DNA from: Owenia fusiformis
Taxonomy: Eukaryota > Annelida > Polychaeta > Sabellida > Oweniidae
Length of the DNA stretch: 64,000 nt
Assembly (NCBI GenBank): GCA_903813345.2
Contig: CAIIXF020000001.1
Coordinates: 4,526,001 to 4,590,000 of the forward strand
Direction of reading: 5' to 3'
How positions within the stretch are numbered: the stretch's first letter is position 1; the number at the start of each line of letters is the position of its first letter. The position numbers and the translations under genes are program-made. The notes beneath the pieces were generated by a model. It did no database searches. It was given only the letters and a program-made list of their open reading frames with translations, and had not been told where the DNA came from. This document shows, in pieces, positions 1-12,023 of this stretch.

Positions 1-1990
1 CTCACGAGCTTATGTTGCTATAAAATGTCGAAAAAGGGAAATTCAGAGAATATTTCTTCTGCAACGTGTGTATGCGCAAACACCAGTGCGCAGCTTCCGG
101 TTCTGTAAAATTGGTATATTGTCAGCTCTACCTTCCAATAACTAGAAATAGGTCCTTCCGTGGGAGATAAGAGCCCGAAACAGGAGTGTGTGTACCATGG
201 ATTTATTCAGTTACATACTCCCCTGCACTATTATTACCCACCAAAGGGCAGGCGGGGGACACTCATATTAACCCCCATAATGAACTTGACATTTCAAACG
301 TGGGGTTTGGGCTGATATAAAGATGGCAGCAGCAGTAGAAAAAGTAAAGATACACAGATTTATTTTTCTAATACCATTTAGCCTGTGGATACAAAAATAT
401 GACAGTGACCTAAAAGCAATCAATTCATGACCCAGATACTTAATAATCACGACCTGCTAATTGACACAGACCTACAAATGTGATCAAGGTTAATGGTATA
501 TTTGTTCAACAAAAGTGGAATCAACACAAATATGAATGATTGCATATTTTATTTGATAAATTATATCAGTACAGTGTATATATATTTTAAATAATACAAT
601 ATTTTATAATCAAAAAATATATAATGATTACTTGCATTACTAATTCAAATTAAATTAAAATTTGATTTTTTCCAGATCCCTTCTGAGCAAAACACCTTGA
701 TGTCTACAAAATGTAACAAGCTGAAAGATTTTTTTATTAAAAATCAATACGCATCAGTGTGCAGCCAATCACTTAATGCATCACTTCTGGTGATATAGTC
801 TCCTGATAAGAGCATAAAAGGAAGATGGTCTTACTAATTATTGATGGGTTGAAATGCTTCCTAAGTCAATTTGAAATTCAAAAGTTGAAAGTTACAAAAT
901 AATTTCAATGATCTGCTATATGCTCAAGCTAAATACATCTATTCAATTATGACCAAGGATTCAACAATAATATTGGCAGAAAAATATACAGTTTTTACTT
1001 TTTATGTACAAAAACTCAAAAACATGAGTTTCCCTGAAATTCAATGTACATTTTTCATTGAAATAACGCCCATGGACGAAATAACTGAGGGATGAAAATC
1101 TGGTGACAAAACTGATACATCTGCATGAAGCCTACATTTGCACTACAAGAAGACAGACGTAGACGATTCAACTCGATTACATTACATTAGGTAATTATTA
1201 GGTTTCTATACTGATAAATATTTGTCTCACAAAAGAAAGATACCATTTAATGATATTAACAGTTGAAAATGAAGCCTTGATGTTTTTCACTCTAATATAG
1301 ATATACAATATATACAGGAACTTTGTAATGTATATATTTCATACAATAGGCTAATCAATAAAATTTTGTCTGCAAAAACTAGATACCTTTAAAAAAGACA
1401 TGAAACAGATAGTACAGAGAAACTTGTGATTTTAAAAGTATGATATTTAAATTCATACATATATGTATGTATGGTTGTCAATATGTTCATCATAAAATCA
1501 CCATGACAATCAAACTGTATTACTAAAATATTAAAAAATAAATTAGGCAAAAAACCAATTTGGACGGATTGAAAATATGCATATATTTGCATGCAAAATG
1601 AGATCTCAGATTCAAAACACTATGGAAGTTTTTTTCCAATTTACATTTTACACAAAGTACAGATGTTAACAAGAACAAGGCACATATGGTCCATGATACC
1701 AGTACCAGTAATATAATTGTCTTTGTATTATTGTATACCATATTTTTTCCATGACTATTTCTAAGTACATGTACACTGTTCAGTATATGTAGAAGCACTA
1801 CTAACATTCTCAATATATCCACAAAGTATAGTTAGCACTCAGTCTTCCTATATGTATAATCTCAGTTCTTTTCATACTGGCATGACGAGTAGAATTAAAT
1901 CTCTTTTACATAGTGGTGTCACTATACCACGATCATAACTATTTGGAGAGAAATCGCTGCCATGATAACTGTTACCACGGTGATTTGCTG
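1..1990. other. gene-free 3' flank of the coiled-coil gene
   Basis: No reading frame here has splice sites or recognisable protein similarity. The DNA is AT-rich and lies downstream of the minus-strand coiled-coil gene, so its lower part probably holds that gene's 3' UTR. Several reverse-strand AATAAA-like hexamers occur, but none can be picked out as the used signal. No repeat family from elsewhere in the window was recognised. Confidence 0.5.
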
Positions 1991-4900
1991 TTAGTTGTAA
2001 TCAAGGTGGCGGGGACTCGCTGCTGTGCGTGACATGGTATGTGATAGACTTCTCATACTGTCTGCTAGTTTTTCAAACTCTTCCCATTTTCTACTGTGCA
2101 TTTCAGTTTCAGTTTCTTTCATTTTCTCTATGCTACCAACTTTATTCTCAAGTGTGAATATGTGGTTCCTTAGTCGTAAAATCTCTTGTTCCTTGTCTTG
2201 TACCTGCAATTTAAGTATAGAACTTACAATTTTAAGTTTTAGAACTATTGATTGAACTATCCCTATCAATTTACAAATCAAGGAACCCATTTACATTTTC
2301 CTTGAATTCTTGTGGCTTGCTCCACTGAATGAGATATTTGTGGAACTTGAAGAATAAATTAGAAATTTACAGATTTGTATATAACTTTTTAATTTAGTTG
2401 AGCTTTAGGTTTTGTTTTATTATCAATCAGTCATTTCATTTCATTATACTGCAAAATTTCAAATGAAGTGGACCCCTAAGGTATGATTATTCAGCTTAAA
2501 CTTATATTTCTTTAAAGCTTTAAATATCTTCAATAGATATTTTTATACCAACAAACAAAAGAGACCCCTAGTCCCTTTGTACAATTTCCCACCTGTTTTG
2601 TGAGCTCAGAGACATGGTCTACAAGGAGCATCTTATCTCTACGCAGTGAAGTGTTCTCACTCTCTGTCACTGAGTGTACGCCTTGCACCTCTGCTAGCCG
2701 TGACTGTGTACTGGACTGATTAAGTTGGATGCTACTGTTCAGTGACTCAGCCTTGGATAGCTGAAACAGGAATGTGACTTGTAAACAACTTATGCACAAC
2801 ACATGATAACTTGACATAACATGTCGGTTTCCCAGAGAAACATCTATTAAGTATCAGCTGAAAAGCACAGCCTGGTCCCCATTAGCCCAACACATAAATG
2901 TTTTTCCCTGACTTGTTCATGACGTGGCAGCCCTGTACAAAGTGTACATGTACTATCAAACTGATACCTAATGTAATGGACTAGATACAAGGAGAAATTA
3001 TCTGATTTTTAATATTCAATATTTAGTAGGGATGGGACGGTTCGTTTCTGTTCGGTTCGGTTTTTCGGATCATCAGCCGTCGGTTCGTTTTTTTGGTTCG
3101 GTTCATTCATTTTAAGGATTTGTATTGATTGACATGATTAGCTGCTTTGTCTCTGACTTCACTGCTGACTATTCACAATATTTTATAGATGGAATTTTAT
3201 GTTATAGTATTTCATGAACAATACATATTATTTAGAATACACGACTAAAGAATATAGTACCAGGGACCACATGATTGATTACCGAGGGATACGAATACGC
3301 GGATACGAAACAAATCTAGTAAACGAGTGAGCTAGCAACAGACAAGACAGACAAGGTAGGGACTAGGAATATCAAAAATGTTGCTGTAAAACAGTGTTTT
3401 TAACTGTTTTATTGATACTTGACCAATGAAATATTAATCCGAAAAGGATCCGAAAAGCTGATCCGAAAGTAGGGCTGTGATCCGAAAACCGATCCGAAGG
3501 CTATGAACCGCGGTTTTTCGGTATTTCGGTTATCCGTCCCACCCCTAATATTTAGTCAAAGTGGTGTAATTTTTGAAATCTTGACACATAAAATCATATC
3601 TAGAAATGTGGTTTTCAAAATCATTTATATCTACTTCGAAAAGTGAATTATCGTTTCTTTTCTTGTACTGGCCAGATAATGTTTTCTTTTACTGGACATA
3701 TTTTCAAATGTATAACTATCAGATACATACGGATAGTTATGAAAAGTGACCTAATAAAATTAGTGAATATTAAACTTTAGAGGAACTTTTCCCTATATCT
3801 GCCACCTAATCTGACCTAAATTAACTACATGATGGTGAAACTGGAAACTTACTACTGGCAGCTTGGTAAATGAACTAGAACTAACCTGTTCCATAAGGCT
3901 CCTGCATCTGTCTTGCTCTGATTGTAGTAAAGCTTTGGTCTGGTTCACCTCAAACTGAATTTGTTTTATCTTCTCATTGGCGTGTACTAATTCTGTGATA
4001 TTCTGTGATTTTCGCACATCTATGTTTTCTCGTAAACTTCTTTCCTAAAATCAAATAAGATACAATTTAGATTATCTTCCCTATATGTGAACTGAAATCT
4101 ATTTCATAACTTAATCATGCTATAGTGTCAGGTCATATACAGTACTTCACATGAACATAAAGTGCTTTAAAATTTGAATAAATTGAGTGTTTGATTTTGT
4201 AACAATTCTGTGCAATTTGTGTTAAGGACATGCCAAAACACTGACAGTCCTCTCATGGACACATACCCTCTCTACTTGGTTCCTGAGCTCAATGACCTGC
4301 TGGTTGAGTAACGAGTTCTCAGATACAAGATGGGAGCTGTCATCTGAGAGTTTTGTGCGGAGGTATCGATCTTGATCTGCCTTCATCTCAGTCTCTTTAA
4401 GTTTCTGTCTTAGCATCTGGACTTCCTCCTAATCATTTAAACAAAACTTAATGTCAACATACATTGATATATCATATATTTTTTTTTTAATCACATTGTT
4501 CAATGTTTTCCGCTGTTCGGCTTTTTATAAAACAACTTTGAAATCACAATACTACTATGACATAGCACTGTATTGTTTCTTACCCTAAGATCATTGACTG
4601 TCTTGTCATGCAATATAACATTGCTGCTGTAATATTTCTCCTCTAGTTCTCGTAGATTAGATTCTGTTCTCAACATGTCTGACCTCTTCTCCTCAAGAGC
4701 AAGCTGAGTTAACTTGTGCTGTTCAATCCTTTGGTCCAACTGAAAATATAATAATATCGTCGTGGTGAATAATGGAATATGTATTTATTACAAATACAAG
4801 AAATCGATTGAAATACATATGCTAGACTGTATATCGATAACTAAAAATGTTAAACCAATAATCATATATTTAGAAAAATAGCCTATTAAAATGCTCAAAC

Positions 4901-7900
4901 ATAATGCATTGTTGTAGTATTCTAATCATACAACTGGAAAGACTTCACAAGTTTAACTGGTACACTCTTTGCGAAACTGCTAAAGTTAACCTAAAATCAT
5001 GCAATAATTTGCTCCAATGGTACTTTTTTCACTATGCCATGTATTTTTCATTTATATAGAAAATGGTCAAATAAAAGTGGACAAGTCGTTTTTGAGACCA
5101 AGGTTTAAGTTTTATTTACAAAATTGTATTTAGTGGCAAATTGATTAACTTTTGATGTGTCATTTTACAATAGTGCCATGTTGTTCTGAAGTTAAAATCA
5201 GATTTGCCGTGGAAACAATGTATGTGCTGACGTTATATCCCTCAAAACATGAAATTTGGGATTTTTTTGGCCTTCATAAGTTGACCAGATACTGTGCATC
5301 CAATCGTAAAAGCACCAGCCTTGCTGTATACAAAGAATAACTTGATCAAACCTACCTGGCTTCTAAGAATTGAGATCTTGTGTTCTGCATTCCTCAAGGC
5401 TTGGGCAGATTTATCCATCTCACTACGAGCCTCTATCATCTGAGTATCTTTCCTTGAGTGTTCCGTCTCTAACATGGTCTTCTCCTTCTTCAGATTCACT
5501 AAATCTTCCATTAAGAGTCTTTTTTCACGGTTGTGTGCATCTATAATGGAATAGTTAAAAGAGTCAGCAACACCGTATATTCAACACCTAGCTTAGATCA
5601 TTCATTTGAAAAATAGGGGGGATTGTTTAAGCTGATATTTGATTGAAAAATCTTATGTACTTCATTTCTATTTACCAATCCAACATATTGTCAAAGTGCA
5701 GACAGTGACTACTGCAGTATTTGTTGCAAAGCTATCTCGGTGGGAATAACATAATTAGTGCTTAATGTATAATATTCAAAACCATACAGTAAAATTTGTA
5801 AAATGAAACACCTCTTTAGTAGAACACATCTGTAAGTGGAACACTTAAGTGAACACTGAAAGTGTTCAACACTACAGGTTTTACTGTATATTAGTTAAAG
5901 TACCTTCCTCTTCCCTGAGACGGTCAAGAGCACGACTCTTTTCAGTAGAGATTGAGTTAAGATTAGAATCCTTCCTTGCAACCTCAAGATGGAGACCATC
6001 GACCTGGGCCTGCATTTGCTACAAAGATATCAACGTATCATCAATAATTATGAATATGGCATGTTTGAGTGCATCGATATAAATGTATTAATGCAAATGT
6101 ATTCACTTGTGAATATCTGACCTAGATTCTAAAGCAAAAATCCATGGGAAAGTGGTTTAAACCAATGGAAATGAAAGTATGAAATCATCAATTTTCATCT
6201 GCACTAATAACATGTTTTTTTCTATATGTATTTTTTTCTAGCAGGAATGCAAATGAACTTTGTACATATACTGGTACATGCTCAACTTACTCTTAGTTTG
6301 CCAAGCATTCTCTCAGCTTCAGCAGACATCTGTGGATGCATATCTGTTGCCTTGCGAGCCTGCTCACGCGTACACATAGTTAAGGAGAAATTATACTTCC
6401 AAGTACTATAGTATCACATGATAAGGTCGCTTCGAAATGTTTAACACTGACTTCTGACTTTTTTTATCATAATATATCTAAATAATTTTTATATTAGTAA
6501 AACAAATTTAGTAATGGATTTATTTAATCTTATTTAGAAGCAGAATGCATAATACAAAATCAAATGGGTTAAACATAACATGCAGTAGGCATGTCAGTAA
6601 ACTTTTTTTGTGAACAGCCAAAACCCATGCACTAATTATACATATAAATCAAGCAAACATGTGGGATGTGGCCGATTCCAATGCTGAGAATAGAGGATAT
6701 AGATGGTTGGCCTCTAGCTCCAGGAAGTAGACCTGCTGTTGTAAGTTCTTGATGTACTCACTCTCCACATCTTTACTGATATCACCCATGCTGTAAGCAA
6801 ACATTGGAACATACAACCGCTAAGCATAAACTAGATAATATGGAGGTAAAGGAACATGTTTTTGAGAGAACCTTTGATATATTAACACACTGCGTCAAAT
6901 TGTAATAATATGTTTTGTAAATAATTTGAATGGAACAATAAGCAATAAAAATATAAGAAATATGTATTATGACCCCAGGGATTACTGCCCCGTTCTTGTT
7001 ATTTTTCCAGGGGGAACTGATTATAACTATTTTTATAATCAATCGGGTAAGTTTATAGTGGGAATGAGATAAATAGTCTCCAAATGATCATAGTTCTACA
7101 ATTTCATGTACAAGTTCTCTTTAAAACGTGTAACTTAAATTCTCTAATATGATATTATAAATGAACTGGTTGGTATGTCTCATAGCATACAACTCCTATG
7201 CTTTAATAAGTTGTTTAAGGGACCATTAGTCAATATTTCTCTTTTCTCTCAAAATATTATTAGCAAAATTTTCAGAGTGACCACCTCCCTCTCCCAAAAT
7301 ACAATTGAACATTTATTGAGTTTTTTCCAATGAAGAGTTGATTCATGTATGTTGAAATCTAATATCTTTTTTTAGCCTTTTCCCAAAATGGAATTAATTT
7401 ATTTTATGGGTGTAGATTGAGCACATATTGACATTGTCCCTAGCCAAGATCTCATTATAACATGCAATTAAAGAAACTGATTTTTCTACTTATCATTCTA
7501 ACATGAGAATGACCTTGGAATCAGGAAAGATTAGCACCCAGTAACCATTTATCATGCTTTTCAGTATAAGAACAGTTTCTCTAAGTTCTAAACAATAACA
7601 TAATGATGAAAATAAACAAAATAGTTCTCATACATTAAAAAATAAAATATGAAAATGTTATAAACATTAAAACCATAACCCATGCTTATACTACAGTATA
7701 TCTATAATCTCAGTGTTCTCCCTATGATTTCCTTCTCAACTGGATGCAAATCTTCTATTTTGCCCTTTCTGACTAAGAAATGTCTAGGATTCCAGTTTTG
7801 AAATTAGATTACTGAATATTTTTTTACACGAATTTTCATTAAGATTTTAACTGCAAGAATACTTAAAAATAAATCTTGCAGCAGGTTCAATGCTGGGGAG

Positions 7901-10900
7901 ATCACTGAGCTTTCATATACTTACAGTACTGTGAAAAGTGAGGGTTACTTATTCAAGGATATAAATATTTGGTCTCAAGTTCAAGGTAGTAAACCTGTTG
8001 TTGAAGGTTTCTGATGTAGTCAGCAGTCACTTTATCAAGGGACTGATCATTTATGCTGGATGGGGACTTGAGCCTAACACGAAAAGTTTAACATAGAAAA
8101 TAATCCATCATCAAAGAATTTTTAAATGAATATTGTAAATGAACTATCATTATGAATACTACCAATATTCATGTCAGTTGTCAAGGGAAATGTGCTTTGT
8201 AGTGTAGGTTTAGGAGTCACAAAACATAGGTGTTTTAGTATGTAAAGACACTTAATATATACTGTTGTTTACAACCAAATATTTTTGGCTTTAGTTCCCC
8301 AAAGATTCAATGAATCACGTCTCACCTGCCAAAGCTTGCTGCCAGGTTACCAGATTTCCTCAGATTCCCACTGCTGCCACTTCTCCTCAAAGACTGAGAG
8401 CCACTTAGATTGTAGCTGTCTGTAACGTAAATAAAATGACACTTATCAAAGTGGACCAATTAAAGTGAGAAGGGTGGAACAATGTTGATACATACCATAT
8501 ATGAATTTGTAAATTACATTAGTGTGACTATATATGAAAGTTTTTTGTTGCCCAAGTCACTACACTCAACCAACATACGCCTTTAACTTTTTTAAACTGC
8601 TATCATGTTTTGTGTGTATTTCTCTAAAAGATCAAGAATTAATTTAGACCTACAGTACACTGTATTTCTGTCAGAGGAATTGCCAAAGATGACTTATAGG
8701 ATGAGCCAGCAAACGTGAAGTACCTGAGGTACTGTACATGTATGGACTTGCTAATATACATATATCAGTGTTTTCAGTAGGTTCGTCCAAGATTGTGTCC
8801 CTGGGACGTAATGATTTTCAAAAAATGCGTCTTCCCTCATAAACTGCGTCCCTTGAAAAAATGCTCCCGGGAATTCAAAGTCACGTTTTTACACTAATCG
8901 AAATAAAATTGATGAAATTTTGTATCGATTTTGCTATTTATCTGTCTAAATCAGTGTCCTGGCGAGTCTAGTACGTCATTGAATGATACAGATACCATCA
9001 CTTTTGAGGTATAACTTATATTCAACCATTAGAAACACATTTTCTTTGCTTTAGTTTAGGGGCAATCTGCGCGAGGTTCAATTTTTTGGTTCAGTTTCTT
9101 GCGCATGCGCATTCTTAAATAATGATCTTGTGATTGCACTTGACCAATAGAAAATGGATTAAATCTGGTCCTCAGTTAACTATTTGACCTATCACATTCA
9201 CGAAATAAAGAGACTGAAGGTAAGTGGATTCACGAAGTGATTTACGAAATTCAAATTGCGTTCCAAAAACGTAATTATTTTTTTAATTTACGTCCACCCA
9301 ATCTTGATTTACGTCCTCTCCATTGAAGGACGCCGTTAATGAAACCTCTGATATATGTACTGATTACAGTATCTACAGTATAGCAGTATATGTACATCTT
9401 GCTGCTTTACTTATAATGATCAGTGTTTTTACATGTATTGTCATGTAGTCTTTAAAGTAGGCTTTGTGAGTTTGTGTACTGTAAAAAACTGGGTGACCGA
9501 CTGAGTACCTAACATTTCTACCAGGGTTCGGGAATTAGAGTTTTCCATTTTATGCCTCAGTAATGCCCAACTGACCTCCAACTCAACGTACCAGGCATAC
9601 AACCAATCAAGCAAACAACCAACAAAGCAACCAACTAATCTAACCAACTGACAAAACAAACATCGATATTCTGTCAATCACACAGGTAATAAATCTAACG
9701 TTGTATTGTACATCGTACATTAATTGACAGATAAAAATGCCAATGATGTTTCATTTTATGCATCCCTAATATGAAACCATTTTTTCTGATATTGATAAAG
9801 TGGCTCATTATTTTAAAAAGTGCTCTTACAGGTTCTTGGTAAAATGATAACGTTTATCTTTAGATATCGAACGGTAGTCTAAACTTGGGAGGCTACATGT
9901 ATGTCTATTTAGTAGGACCTACTCGACAGGTCAATTAGTGACTATATTAGGGGAGAATGTGCAACTTTGAAAGTTGGTAACCCTGCTAGGAACGCTAGGT
10001 ACCCGGTGACCTGGCTACCCGGTTACCCAGTTGCCCAGATTTTTACACAAACAAGTAGTAAAATATGTTATTTAATATTAGGTTTAGGTAGCATGAAGAG
10101 AGGCAAGCGTTATTAGTTAGGCCTATTACAATAATCATTGGACCACTGTCACCTGATTAGTACAACACGGTAAGCTGAAAGTGCATGTACACTGTACATA
10201 TACATATATGTTCAACTGTGCATATAGATGTACATACACTTCATGCATTGCAGTAAGGGCTTTCTAATATAACTTGGAAACCCTTTGATTGTGCATAACA
10301 TCTCTAATACCAGCAATTACCAATGATTATTAAAATGCATAGAGTAGATTCGAAGGATGTAGTAACACATACTACTACATGCATTACAAGCCAGCTGAGC
10401 AAATGGCTAGGATTTAATTAGATAGAAAGCATTTTGTAGATGATGCAGGCGCCAATTGTGCAACACTTTAAGGTCTCATGGAAGTTAACAGGAAATGACA
10501 AAACAAAAAATGACAAAGCCATGCTGGATTTTGAAAATTTTTGAACCAAGATAACAGAGTTCTGTTTGGACCTCCAGTCAGTTTAACTAGTTCCACATAT
10601 CATTTACATGACCGGGAACACAATTGAAATGGTCAGAATGACCATAAACATGATAAAATAACCTTTTCAGCCCTCTGAAAATGTGACTGAAAAATAGCTA
10701 AAAGTAGGTGCTCAGGAAAGGTCAATCAACAGAATCTTTTGATTTTTTCAGAAAATGTGTCCAATATATTGCTCTAAATGACACAATCTTTGAAATTTAA
10801 AAAAATTGTCTGAAACAATAATGGCTGTTGTAAAAAGGAAAATAGATCGATTTTCAATTCAGTTTTTTTAAATTTTTTCTTTTTCTAAGAATGATATCAA

Positions 10901-11405
10901 ATTTGTTTAAATTGTATCATTTAGAGCAATATATTGGGCACATTTTCTGAAAAAGTCAAAAGATTCTGTTCAGTGACCTTTCCTGAGCACAGACTCTTAG
11001 CTATTTTTTAGTCACATTTTCAGAGGGCTGAAAAGGTTATTCTATCATGTTTATGGTCATTCTGACCATTTCAATTGTGTTCCCGGTCATGTAAATGATA
11101 TGTGGAACTAGTTAAACTGACTGGAGGTCCAAACAGAACTCTGTTATCTTGGTTCAAAAAATTTTCAAAATCCAGCATGGCTTTGTCATTTTTTGTTTTG
11201 TCATTTCCTGTTAACTTCCATGAGACCTTAAGCTAACCAACATACCATGCAACCCTAACTAGCTACGAAACATTCACCAACCTCTTGCAGGTGAGTTTGC
11301 AGACATTCTGGGGGACCTCAGTGATTCTTTCCAATTCAAAACAGTTGTGGATTGATCACCAAGTGGCATTGAAATTTCTCTGGAGCGTGACCTGCTTCTA
11401 CTCAT
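1991..11405 (-). CDS. coiled-coil protein with mutually exclusive U12-spliced exons
   Basis: Eleven coding exons per transcript on the minus strand: 11282-11405 (ATG at 11405), 8326-8419, then either 7963-8073 or 6701-6790, then 6291-6369, 5904-6018, 5356-5540, 4584-4739, 4267-4428, 3886-4044, 2593-2760 and 1991-2203 (TAA). All phases join, giving 521 aa with the first alternative exon and 514 aa with the second. The N-terminus is Ser/Arg-rich and disordered (begins MSRSRSRSREIS). From about residue 85 to near the end it is almost all heptad-like coiled coil rich in E, K, L and Q. The tail is short and ends RHLDYN. There is no signal peptide, membrane segment or catalytic motif. I do not recognise the family; a centrosomal, ciliary or cytoskeletal scaffold is only a guess from the composition. 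The intron after the alternative exon is U12-type AT-AC; the others are ordinary GT-AG. The gene is head-to-head with VPS11. Confidence 0.8.
3027..3547. mobile_element. hAT-like MITE
   Basis: A 521-bp non-coding element between two copies of the 8-bp target duplication ATATTTAG (3019-3026 and 3548-3555). The ends are imperfect inverted repeats, beginning TAGGGATGGGACGG and ending CGTCCCACCCCTA, and the interior near each end repeats TTCGGTT-type motifs. An 8-bp duplication with TAGGG-type ends is characteristic of hAT elements. It sits in the intron between exons 2593-2760 and 3886-4044 and has no transposase. Confidence 0.75.
5785..5888. mobile_element. MITE-like repeat with TACAGTAAAA ends
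   Basis: A short element in the intron between exons 5540 and 5904, starting TACAGTAAAATTTGTA and ending ACAGGTTTTACTGTA, so the ends are inverted. The interior repeats AAGTGGAACAC-like motifs. Three other members occur in this window (26285-26464, 29027-29265, 40876-40982). No coding capacity and no clear target duplication. Confidence 0.5.
6370..6386 (-). other. U12-type branch point and AC acceptor
   Basis: On the minus strand TCCTTAAC (6379-6386) is a perfect match to the U12 branch-site consensus. The intron ends AC at 6371-6370, about 11 nt after the branch adenosine, as expected for U12 introns. There is no polypyrimidine tract. The exon that follows (6369 downwards) begins G CGT GAG CAG and restores the frame from either upstream alternative exon. 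The matching donors are at 7955-7962 and 6693-6700. Confidence 0.85.
6701..6790 (-). other. alternative coiled-coil exon, downstream version (90 nt)
   Basis: The downstream member of the pair. It has an ordinary acceptor (TTACAG) above 6790 and encodes a stretch containing YIKNLQQQVYFLELEANHL. It ends immediately before ATATCCTC, one base from the U12 AT-AC donor consensus. Its phase matches the upstream version at both ends. Seventeen of the last 22 codons or so encode the same or a similar residue, so this is a tandem exon duplication kept under coding constraint. Confidence 0.85.
7963..8073 (-). other. alternative coiled-coil exon, upstream version (111 nt)
   Basis: The upstream member of a homologous exon pair. 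A normal AG acceptor sits just above 8073. The exon begins in the phase required by exon 8326-8419 and encodes a stretch containing YIRNLQQQVYYLELETKYL. It ends immediately before ATATCCTT, an exact U12 AT-AC 5' splice site; reading on would hit a stop at once. Joined to the exon at 6369 the frame continues as LREQARKA. It aligns with the 6701-6790 exon over its last 20-odd codons and differs in its first part. Both lengths are multiples of three. Confidence 0.85.
8768..9350. mobile_element. probable TIR element, non-autonomous
   Basis: The left end reads TCAGTGTTTTCAGTAGG; the right end in reverse complement reads TCAGAGGTTTCATTAAC, an imperfect terminal inverted repeat. Inside each end are related motifs built on ACGTCC and CCAAGATTG in opposite orientation. 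The flanks are AT-rich, so the target duplication is ambiguous. It lies in the first intron of the coiled-coil gene and encodes nothing recognisable. The superfamily is uncertain, perhaps hAT. Confidence 0.4.
10468..11232. repeat. long palindrome (two ~325-bp arms) in intron 1
   Basis: Arm 10468-10795 is repeated in inverted orientation at 10910-11232 with only scattered differences, around a spacer of roughly 115 bp. The whole lies in intron 1 of the coiled-coil gene, close to its start exon. Transcribed from either strand it would fold into a very long hairpin. There is no protein frame and no clear target duplication, so it may be a foldback transposon or a local inverted duplication. Confidence 0.85.
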
Positions 11406-12023
11406 GCTTGTTATTCAATATTATCAAGATGTGTATTCAGTTGAGGTAGCTAGCTCAAAAATCGACGTGTTAGAAAGTAATTTCAGGATTCACACAGATA
11501 ATTCCAAGCTTGGTCTTAGGCTTTGGATATAGTCTAAGTTTAGAGCTAGAGTAGAATTTGGATGCAGGCTAAAAATTTAGCAAAAAACAAAAAGTTATTT
11601 TCAGGAACGTGGCAACGGTTTGTGGGCATATCAAAGTATCAAATCTAATGCCAGGTGATTCAAAATAGATTACGAACCTCCAAATGACTTCTGAGAAGAC
11701 TTTTTCCCAGATGTTTTCCCAAATGTCGATGAAATTCTGGACATATTGTGGAAAATGTCTCACTTTTTAAGAGGACGCGTAGAGATAGGCAACCAAAAAA
11801 CTAAATCTCGAATGCAAAACAAGTGCACGAGAACCTGCGAGAGTTGAATTAAATACCAATTTTCGCCTTATTTACAAATATATGTTTCATCAAAATTTCC
11901 TGAGTGTATCTGTGTATATTGATGATTGTTCAAAAGTCTCTAAGATTATTGAATCACGTCCAGTATCATTAAAATACCCAAGGTTATGAACAGCGCATAT
12001 GACCTTGACCTACAAAATCCAAG
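11406..12023. promoter_or_regulatory. divergent spacer, likely bidirectional promoter
   Basis: This 618-bp interval separates the start codon of the coiled-coil gene (minus) from that of VPS11 (plus). It must hold at least part of both 5' UTRs, and the simplest reading is a shared promoter. No TATA box or other element stands out and no transcription start can be placed. It contains none of the repeats seen in neighbouring introns. Confidence 0.45.

Noticed and set aside
9441-9677. A cysteine-rich minus-strand frame of 78 codons
   Set aside because: It lies in intron 1 of the coiled-coil gene over repeated CAAC-type words. No splice sites fit the gene's phases and no family is recognised.
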